DNA of 64,000 nt, from positions 3,658,001 to 3,722,000 of the forward strand of contig CM073199.1 of NCBI GenBank assembly GCA_037042915.1, given 5' to 3'. The position numbers and the translations under genes are program-made. Origin of the DNA: Auricularia sp. M13 (Eukaryota; Basidiomycota; Agaricomycetes; Auriculariales; Auriculariaceae). How positions within the stretch are numbered: the first letter of the stretch is position 1; each line of letters starts with the position of its first letter. The notes beneath the pieces are model-generated. The model had not been told where the DNA came from, did no database searches, and worked only from the letters and a program-made list of their open reading frames with translations. Shown here one piece after another: positions 44,685-54,300 of the stretch.

Positions 44685-45489
44685 GTGCTTGTTTTCGCTG
44701 GGCATCAGCAATCGATTCCCACTTCACAAGTCGGGAAGTGCGGAGTCGTGGTCGGGGTGTGATGCATGAAAGCCCATGATCGTGTAGGCACAGCTGTTTA
44801 CGAAAAGATGTCGCGTGATACGATGCAGGGCTGGCGCACTGAGCCCGAAGCACCTTCCAAGCAGGGGAGGTACGAGAAAGGCAGGAAAGAAGATTGTTTG
44901 CTTCAATAGCTCCATTGGAGATGGCCAGAATGGTGCTCCGTATAGCCTTCGTGAATAGAGGGTACAGTCAAGGTCGGCGACACGTTCGAAGGAAGCGACA
45001 AAATGGACAGCATGAGAACACGCAGGTGAATAACCGCTATCCAGAGCCCGCAATAGCCATTATGTAACAGGTGAGCCAGATCAGTACTCAGCGCGCAGGA
45101 GAAGCGAAGGATAACACGTGAGAGTGGTGCGTGAAATGGGAAGCTGCTTTGTTGGTTGCACAAAAAAAAGCGAGAAGAGTGCCAGCTCCGTCGGTAAGTT
45201 GGGAGCAGCCAAGCACAGAATCAGGCGACGACGAATGCTGGCCGACCAGCGTGCAAACACAGGTCTGTTAAGCCCGCCGCTCGCGTCTGGAGCCTACCAT
45301 AATGCATAAGGCGGCAAGCTCGACACACCCCGGCGCTAGCGGTGTAGACTGGAGCCACAGATTTTCCCAGGGCAGGCGCGCGTTCTGCTGAAGCTGAGAG
45401 CTGCCGGCCGCGGCAGCAGATTTTGGCGCTGGCGGAGTCAGAACACGCGCCTACGCCTTCCGGTCACCCTACGCCTGCCGGTCACCACT
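44685..45489. other. Intergenic, no gene seen
   Basis: About 800 nt between the CACTA companion gene and F-box gene C1. No CACTA-type end was recognised. Its right part should hold the C1 promoter. Confidence 0.35.
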
Positions 45490-45620
45490 ATGCCGCAGGA
45501 CCACACAGGCAGGCTACCACTGGAGCTACTGCAGCACATAACGGAGGACTTCGATCTTTCCGAGCTGTTACCGCTGCTGGCTACATCCCGACGATGGCGC
45601 GAGATTGCGCTCGACTCTCC
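45490..45620 (+). pseudogene. F-box family C gene (C1), 5' part, split by a gypsy element
   Basis: MPQDHTGRLPLELLQHITED, then FDLSELLPLLATSRRWREIA and LDS, is the first half of an F-box. The frame stops at the LTR that begins at 45621. The 5-bp target duplication TCTCC (45616-45620) is repeated at 57781-57785, where the F-box continues with PAYWKPI. Confidence 0.9.
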
Positions 45621-46376
45621 TGTAAGGCCAAGCGGCCATGAGTGAATAGTGAAAGTCAATAGAATCATTACTCACCGATGGTTTTGGGCCTTTAGACAAA
45701 GTCTTGAGAGCTGCTTGGGCCTTTCTCACTCAGGGATGAATGGGAATTGCCTCTGTTAAGCAGACTGAGGAGCTCAGAGTCCTAGAATACAGATATTTAT
45801 ACTAAAAATACAGGTAGAGTCATGGATTGTGCTCTGACTCGGGCTCCACAATTATCCCGGTCATTCTATGACTCGGGATAGCTCCTGCCGGGCGTACTCG
45901 TCATATCCCGCACTCTAACGAGGCGGGATAGTCGGTACCGTCGGCAGGAGACTGACTGCGGCGGCGCGCTATCCCGCCGCCGGGGTATACGCGCCGCTAC
46001 GGCATCCTCGACTCCTCGGTCCCGAGCTATCCGCAGCTCAAAGGACGCGCGTCCCGTTTCCGAACGCAGACGCGTGTCCTCGGCCGGCTCGAGATCCGGA
46101 GTTGGTTTTTCGGGTTGAGACTGTACAATCGAGCAGATGCGACGGCATTGGGATAAGTCGCGAACTACCCATACCAAAGGATTATTGGTCCAGTGGTTAA
46201 GTTGCCCGATTGTTGTAACCATGTCATTAGTTCGATTCTGAGCTGGGGTAATGTTTTATTGCAAATCCGAACAAGTCTTGTTACAATCTCAAATGCCGCG
46301 CAAGTCTATCCTAGTTCCCGGGTAAGCAAGAACTGGATAACTATCAGTCAGCGGCAAGGAGAGAGTGGGCGTTACA
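45621..46376 (-). repeat. 3' LTR of the gypsy element
   Basis: 756 bp, matching 57025-57780 except for two apparent substitutions (near 45825 and near 46366). Contains a tRNA-like segment at 46186-46250. Confidence 0.95.
46186..46250 (+). other. tRNA-like segment inside the gypsy LTR
   Basis: TGGTCCAGTGG resembles a Pol III A box and GTTCGATTC matches the B box consensus, at roughly tRNA spacing, with a region between resembling an anticodon arm. No good acceptor stem can be paired, so it is not a functional tRNA. It is probably a tRNA-derived relic carried in the LTR, on the strand opposite to the element's transcription. The second LTR has the same segment at 57590-57654. Confidence 0.4.
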
Positions 46377-47199
46377 TACGCCCTCCGAAGCTGGTATAGC
46401 GGCTTCTAGGTTGAGCCGCTCGAGCCGCTGCCGCTGGCGACAATGGGCGGGTCGACGACCTCGCCCTCCTCTGGCTTGTACGGCGGGGAGACTGGCGAGA
46501 GCTCGCGTGTGAGTTGAGACGCGAGCTCGGCGGCCTCGGGGTCCACGATGACGCGGCTGAGTACGATGCCCATAGGGTCTTCGGCACCCTCGGCGATGGC
46601 GACGGGCGGGCACATGTACGGCGCTGCGGCGCGAGCAGAGGCGGAGATGAGGGTCCCCGTTCGGACAGGGCCCTTTTGCCGCGCTTGCGGTTGAGCTCTG
46701 CGGTTTCGGTGAGCTCGGCGTGGCGGATCGTAATCTCGCGCAGAAGGGTGAGGTTGTTGTGCACCACGCGAGTCGACTCGTCGATGCCTGCACGGATGGC
46801 CTTCACCTCGCCCTCTACGCTCACCACGCGCTGGTACATGACGGCGAAGCGCCGGTCAAATTCGCCCACAACGCGCGCTGAGACTGAGTCGGGAGTCGCG
46901 AATCCGACCTTCGCGAGCTCCTGGCTGACGACTCGGACAACATCCTCTGGCGTAGGCGGCCTGTGCAGTCCGCGGATGAGCCGATCGACGCGGTCGACGG
47001 CGGTGGCGATGTTCGAGGTTTGAGACGTCATGGTGACACAAAGGTCAGCCACGGCGTTCTTGGCCCTCTCGCCCATAACTACAGCGCGCTCGCTGCGCAG
47101 AAAAGTCTCGTTGGTCGACGAGTACAGTCCCGCGAGCGTCGGGCGCAGCACGTCGGCTAGCTCCGTCGCAATGCGGCCAGAGTGGTAGGGGTCGAGCAC
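46372..47199 (-). CDS. Extra open frame between gypsy pol and 3' LTR
   Basis: A frame of about 275 codons on the element's coding strand. The first half is helical and regularly patterned (LADVLRPTLAGLYSSTNETF, then VGEFDRRFAVMYQRVVSVEG), suggesting a coiled coil. The second half is Ser/Arg/Pro-rich. It has no membrane segment or signal peptide, so there is no support for an envelope protein. Function unknown; it may be an accessory protein of this lineage or captured host sequence. The last few bases enter the LTR. Confidence 0.45.
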   Translation of the reverse strand: MLDPYHSGRIATELADVLRPTLAGLYSSTNETFLRSERAVVMGERAKNAVADLCVTMTSQTSNIATAVDRVDRLIRGLHRPPTPEDVVRVVSQELAKVGFATPDSVSARVVGEFDRRFAVMYQRVVSVEGEVKAIRAGIDESTRVVHNNLTLLREITIRHAELTETAELNRKRGKRALSERGPSSPPLLAPQRRTCARPSPSPRVPKTLWASYSAASSWTPRPPSSRLNSHASSRQSPRRTSQRRARSSTRPLSPAAAARAAQPRSRYTSFGGRM

Positions 47200-48323
47200 G
47201 ATAGCTCGACCCGAATCGTAAATTGAAGCTGTAGTCAGGTGTTAGTGACTGCTGCTGACGTCGAGAAACCGGGGTACTCACACGCAGACGGCGCGTAGGG
47301 AGTTCCGGTCCCAGGGTTGACGTTGAAGTGAGCGTCAGCCAGCGTTCGAGGAGGCCCGCCCAACCCTCCTCCTGGGAGGTTGGTAGTAGGGTAGGTGTTG
47401 GCGGGCGTGGCGCCGACGCCATTGACTGGCGGCGGCGCCGATCTCGGTTGCTGCAGCCGTCTTAATTAGTTGAAACGCCCAGCACCCGTGACAGCACTTG
47501 CACCGGTCCGCCAGGGGCAGTGCTGCTAGAGCGCGGCGCGAGACGAGGATCCTGGGGAGTGTTGGCATTGGCGGGTGCGGTGGCCATAGGCGCGGATTGG
47601 GGTGTACTAATGTTGGTCGCTGCGAAGCGGTCAACTTGCGATAGGCAGTCATTGGAGCTATTGCTCCCCTATATAATCGTCTCGGGCGGACCGTATGGTC
47701 CTCCCAGTCTTCCTGACGACCCTGAGGACGCGCGTGCTTCGCGCAGAGCGTCCTGGCTGGCTGTATGCACCGGGAGACCGCTCCCAGTGCCGTTGTGTTG
47801 CGGTCTTCGTCGGGTCCCTCCTCCCCCGCTGTTTCATTTCGCCGTCCCGTGGCCCTCGCACCTCGTCCGGGCGCCCAAACTCCTTGCGCCCGGCCCCGCG
47901 GCCCTTTCGTCGTCGCGTCCAAGCGGTCTCTCCGCTCGGCGAGTACCTCGGTCTCTTCCCAGGAGAAGGGTAATACGACGGGATGTTTCTGGTTTGGTTG
48001 GGCTCTATTTATCCCGGGTTTCCTGTCTCGCCGGAGCGCCCGGCGGTCTCTTTCGGCCTGATCTGTGGCGCCCGCGTGGCAACCGGTCGGTGGCGCAATT
48101 GGTCCGCGGGTCCCCTCGGCCTTGCTTCCGTAGTATATATATCTGGGCCGTCGCCCCTCTTGTACCTTAGGTTTGGTCTGGTCTATCATACCGCTTATCC
48201 GCGCCTCCCTCTCCCCACTCATCCCTTCCCCTCGGGCGTCGTCTCGGAGAGTGATATAGCAGTCACCGTGACACGTTGATTCGATATCGGAACCGCGACC
48301 CTGCATGATCCCGTCAGGGATCA

Positions 48324-51300
48324 TTACTCGCGGGTGTCGTTCGGAGGCACAGCCGTACCTACTGGCAGGTTACGGGGTTTCTCCACCCCCATGGCCTGGA
48401 GATAAGCCTCGAGCGCCGCGAGATGCTTCACCTCGCGGATTCGCTCCCAGCTCGTCTGTCCTGTATTCCATTTCACTTCGAATACGAGTTCTTGTCCCTT
48501 GCCATAGTGATTAGTGATTTCCGAAACGGTCCATTCGTCGGGAGACGGACCAAATCCGGGTAGGTGACCGAGTTGACGGCCCGGGAAACGTATGTCGTCG
48601 TTGATCACGTGCGGCCGGAGAAGAGACGCGTGGAATGCATTATGGATGCCGCGAGCGCGCAGCTCCTGCGGCAGATCGAGTTCAAATGTCGTATCACGTA
48701 CGATGGCCCACGTAATCTTGTAAGGACCGATGTACTTCGGCGCGAGCTTTCGCGATGCACCCTTCGGCAGGCTGAGATTCTTCGTAGCGAGGTAGACCCA
48801 GTCCCCCTCACCGAATGGAGTCATCCGGCGGTGCTTGTTGGCCTGCCGGGTCTGTCGCACACGCGCGTCAATGATGCAGTCATGTGCCTGCATGATGGCA
48901 TCCTTCATCATATGCGCGAATTTGATCACACCCGGATATGGTGAGCTCGCGCTCCACTTGAGAGCGCGGGGAAGCGCACCGTAGTTGAGAAAGAACGGGG
49001 AGAACCCGGTGGTCTCTGAGACCGCCGAGTTCATTGCGAATTCGATGGCGGGCAACCGCTTTGCCCAGTCGGTTGGATTCGCGAGCGCGCACGTGCGCAG
49101 CATTTGCACGAGGGTGTGATTGGCGCGCTCGGTCGACCCGTCCGTTTCTGGGTGATACGCAGAAGACATCCTGAGATCGACCCCGATTAGATCATGAAGA
49201 CTGCGCCAGAAGATGCTGGTAAACAGCGAATCCCGGTCACTTACAATCCGCTCAGGGAGTCCGTGCAGCTTGTAGACGTGCTCGAACACGAGCTCTGCGA
49301 CGTCTGTAGCCTTGTAAGTAGACTGAGTGGGCACGATATGCACCATCGACGTGAGATGATCGATGATCACGCATATCATATCGAAGCGGCCGAGCCGCGT
49401 GAACGAGTCGGGCAGCGGCCCGACAAAATCGATTCCAACGGACTGCCAGGGCCGCGACGGCACTGGCAGGGTTTTGAGCTTGCCCAGAGGCTGCTGACTG
49501 TTGGCCCTATTGAGGGCGCAGACACTGCAGCTTCTGCAAAAGGCTTCAATATCACGGCGCATATCGCGCCACCAGAAGACAGTACGGACGTACTGCAACG
49601 TTTTACTCGCGCTGAGGTGCGCGAGTATCGAATGCGCCTGCGAGATGATGATCTCGCGAACGGAGCGCCCCTGATGCAAGCAATCAGGAACGCCGATTAA
49701 CGATTCTTCATCCGTAATCATTTGCACGATCCCGTTCTTGATTCGGAAATTCCGGTAATCGTGAGGGTTTTCGGTGATCATCTTGAAGAACTTGTCATTC
49801 TGGTACTCAGGCTCAAAAATGGCGGGTATGTCGAGCTGAGGCTCGGCGGCCTTCAGCACTGATGCGATGTCGGCGAGTCGATAGTCGAGCAACAGCTCGG
49901 CTGTTCCCGCATCTTGACCTATCACATCCCCCGAGGCGCGCGACGGCGAGACGTTCGCCGGCGACCGCGCGCCCTCTTCACCTTCTTCTTCCTCATCGTG
50001 GTCGCGCCCTCCGCTGGGCTGCACGGGTTCCAGCAGCTGGGGCGGGTCTGCATTCGCAGGCTCGCCCGTCGTCACTACTTCGGGCGTGACCTCATTCGAG
50101 GCTGCGTCAGGCGTGTCCGCATTCGCGGGCGCGCCGTCGTTCTTCTTGTATCGAGGACCGCGCCGACCTTGGATCAAGCTCGCCCAGGCCGGCGGGCCCG
50201 TCTTCGCGCCGAGTCGCGCAGACCGTCGGACGGCGTCGTTCAAAGGTGCGTCAGCGTTCGTATCACCTTTGTTACGACCTGTCGTTTGATGCTGACCCTC
50301 CGTATCACCTTTGTTACGTCTATCAGGGGAGTTTTGTCGCTGGACCGACGCAGCGAAGCTGGCCAGGGCTTCGCGGCCAGTCAGCACCGGTGCTGACAGC
50401 CAGCGCGACGCGCACGCCCTCCAGGTGAGTCCCACGGCGTTTGATTGCAGTGCGGGCTTATCATCGTCGTCGTTTTCTTCATAGATGAGCTCGCTGGACG
50501 CCCGTACCGTACCTGCTTTGTCCTCGCTGTACAGCCTGGACAACGCATCGGCGAACTTGTTCGTCTCGCCGGGGATATACATAACTTCGAAATCAAACTC
50601 GTTGAGTACGTCCAGCCAGCGGCTTTGCCTCGAAGATAGCGAGCGCTGACTCATGAAATACTGCAGGGCTTTGTGGTCGGTACAGATACGAAACCGCGCG
50701 CCATGCAACATGCCGCGGAAGCGCTTCAACGACTCAACGATGGCGAGAAGCTCGAGTTCGTGCACCGGATAGTTCTGCTGGGCGGGATTGAACTTCCCGC
50801 TCCAGAACGCGCATACTTTGGCGGTGGCAAGGTCATCGCCTTGGCTGATATATCCGCTACCGCCCGTCAAGCATGCGTCCGTGACTAGATTGATCCACGG
50901 TGCGTCCTTCTCGTAGTTTATCGCGACTCGATGCTGATCGCGGTGTTCAGCTACGATTTTGCGTATCTCGTCGAACGCGCGCTGTTCGGTCGCGCCCCAT
51001 CGCCAGGGTCGATTCACGCCCGTCAACGGCGTTAGGCCGCCCATTGGGATTCGGATGCCGGCGCAGTCGGGCACGAGGAAGCCCACTGCACCCAAGAAGC
51101 TCTGGAGAAGTGCCCGGCTCGTGGGCACTTTCCAGTTAGCAACGGAGTCGACCTTATGTGGGTCCATCCGTATCCCGTGCTCGTCTATAATGTGTCCTAG
51201 AATGTTGATTTCTGAGGCGAACAGCTGCATTTTATCTGCACTCAAATAAAACTTGTTCTCCCGCAGAATTTTGAATACCGTCCGGATGTGCTCGATGTGT

Positions 51301-54300
51301 TCTTCAAGCGTATACGAGTAAATGATGATGTCGTCAAGATAGACGTCCATCCACACGCCAAGATGCTCTGAAAATATATGGTTCATCAGCATTTGGTACG
51401 TTGCCGAGTCATTGCAGTCCCCGATCTGCAGTACTAAGCTCTCCATCGTCCCGTCAGGGGTATTAAACAGCGTGCGACTGACGTGCTCGGGTACGACACG
51501 GATTTGCTCATAGGCGTCCTTGCCGTCTATGAGGCTTCTCCACGGGCGCCGTACCACGCTCCTGAGTATGGTGTCGATGTCCGGCAAAGGTGTAGCTATC
51601 TTCAGCGTATTCTCGTTCTGCGCGCGCTTGTCGACGACCGTGCGCATTCGTAACACGCCGTCTCCTTTCGGCGGCTTCGGGATAATGAGCAGCGGCGTGC
51701 AGCTCGTTCCCGACGCAAGTCGCCAGCGTCCTGTCGCGAGATAGGCATTCTTTTTCTCTGTCCACAGGCTTCTCATTGCCTCTGGACAGCGCGATGGACG
51801 CCATGGATATATTTTCTTCTCGTCGATGAGAGGAATCGTGTGGTTAATCGCATGCAGCGGCGGGAGCTCGGTGAGCCACGCATCCTTGCAGAGGTCTTCC
51901 GCCTCCTTCTTCATTTGCTGACGCAGTGTTTCCAGTCGCTCCTCATTGATGATCGCAGCCGCGGCAGATAATGAGAACGCCTCAGAGCCTTGTATTGGCT
52001 CCGGCTTCGCGCTCCCGATTACCACACGCGTCGGGTTGAGTCCAATCGCCACAGAATGTTGCCACATGAAAGGTGTACCTAAAATCAGGTCGTAGTTGTC
52101 AAGGTTAGCCACGTCAAAGCGTTTCTCGCAGTCTATGTCCTGATACTTGAACTGCGCAGATACTTCGACATTGATTTTCGATCGTGAACCCTTGACCGCG
52201 AGTTGCACTGGGATTGGTCGCTCCAGCGCTTTAACCTTGAGCTTGAGCTGGTCTACCAGCGTCGTGGACATGAAATCCGCGAGGGAACCTGAATCGATTA
52301 AAACGCGAACGACCCGACCTTGTACATGCGCTTCAACTACTACCGGCCGAGGTACCATCCGGGATACACTTCTGAACCGCATGGCTGTTCGTTCCAGCGG
52401 TTCCGAAGGTACCGGCTTCCTCATTCCACTACTGCCCGCTCGCCCCGCGCCTACTGGACGCGAGGAACTCACGGTAATCGCCTGACACGCGATCCCGCTG
52501 CGGGAGAAATGGTCAGCCTGGGTAGACGAAGTGACAGGCGCGGTACTCACGGGTTCCACAGTCGAATGGAGCTCGGCGCGGTGTAGAACTGCGGGAATGT
52601 TGATTCCCGCGGCCGCGATCTCAGGCGTCACGTGATAGTCAAGCCGCGTCTCCAGGTCGCGAACGAAGGTCTGTCCGCGGCTGCGCATAATCACGTAACG
52701 CTGATTGTCGACTCCAAGTTGGTGCGCTTGCTCGTTGGACATTAGCCGGAATTCGCCGTTGAGAAAGACTACAGCGTGATCGGGTGAGTAGTCCGGGTTT
52801 CTTTCGTTCGGAATACTGAGACCGCGTAGGCTTGCGATGGTTGGTCCATCGTAGCCTGCGTGTCTCTCGACGTGACGGCGCACGATCGCAGACACACGCA
52901 AGTCTCCGGCCAGGAAGTCGTCACGGTAGACTTCATAAGCATCACCGGTACCCCAGTCGTTCACAACGAATGAGTTGTTCTCTTCGTCGTAGTTGACCGT
53001 AAACCGGCGATCGACATGCATCTTCACGGTGCCGTCCAGCGAGGTGAGATTTCCAAAATAATTCTTGAATTTACCGATTAACACCTCCTCGACGATGTAG
53101 GGCTTGGCGTAGGCGAGCTCGTGCTCGCTCTCGGGGTGATCGATCATCAAGCGCATCCCCGCGAGCTGCAGCGCATTCTCGTCGCTGTACTCGCGCTCGT
53201 CGTACGGGATCTCGTCTTGAAGTTCTACACGGTGAGCTCGAATGGCCTTGATCTTCGGTGCAAACGGTTTGCTGACGCGCGCAGCGCTCGAGTGCAGAAT
53301 CGCCGGGCGGCGTGCTTGCATCCGCGTGGGGCAGTTTCGGCTGAAATGCCCCTCGCTCTTGCAGATGAAGCACTTTCCCTCCGCCTGCAAGCGCGCTTTC
53401 TCTTCGGCGCTGAGGGCTTCGCGCCGTACGAATTGGCCGTCGCGCGAGCGTGGAGGGCCCGTGGTCGGTCCTCCTCTCGCACCTCCGCGGCCGTTGGATC
53501 CTCTGAACCCTCCGCGGCCGCGACTGGACTGGAACCCGACAGCATTGCTGCGGATCCAGGTCTTCGGTCGCGAGGTGGGTCGTCCGACGGTGAGACTCGC
53601 ATTTTGCACGCGCTGACGCCAGTTTGAAGCAGAACTCGAAGCTGTCCGACCGTGAACTCGGTCGGACGTGTGCATATGTCGGTCTACACCTGCGCGCGCG
53701 CGCTCACCCTTCTCGAACTGTTCAGCGGCCGTAACGAGCTGGTCGAATGGACTTTCATCGATATTGAATCCATAGTCGAACCATTTCGACCGCATGTAGC
53801 TGTGCACTCCTTCCCATAACACCTGGATGAGCTGACGCTCTCCGATGTCAGGGAACCGTCGCGCGAGCACCTGGATGTCTCGCGCGAACTCGCGCACATC
53901 GCGTTGGCCTTGAGTCGACTGCGCGAAGCGCTTACGCAGCATGAGCTTGAAGTCCGAGGGGAAGCAGTGGTCGAACAGTTCATTGAAGAACTTTCGCATT
54001 GTCCACTTCTCCTCGGACAACACAATGTTGCTCATGAACCAGCGCAGGGCCTTCTCCGAGAGGAAACTCGACATCATGGGTATTGCCCATTTGGTACGCA
54101 CTCCGTTCAGTCGTTTCCACAAGTCGACCTCATAGCACCACTGGTCGTAAACGTCGACGTCCGCGCGTCCATCGTAGACGCACGGTTGCTTGATTTTCAT
54201 TTGTGAGACGAGCTTGCGCCGCGCGCGCAAGTCGTCTTCGTTGTCGTCCGACTCGCTCCCAGAGTCGTCTCCGGGATCGCCATCTCCAGGCTCTCCGCCA

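Noticed and set aside
46186-46250. Functional tRNA gene
   Set aside because: A- and B-box-like motifs exist but no acceptor stem pairs; it is kept only as a tRNA-like segment.
46372-47199. Envelope gene of the gypsy element
   Set aside because: No signal peptide, membrane segment or envelope-like cysteine pattern is visible.
47520-48279. Plus-strand frames (for example 47520-48170) as a gene
   Set aside because: They lie antisense in the 3' part of the gypsy element, with no splice continuity or family resemblance.
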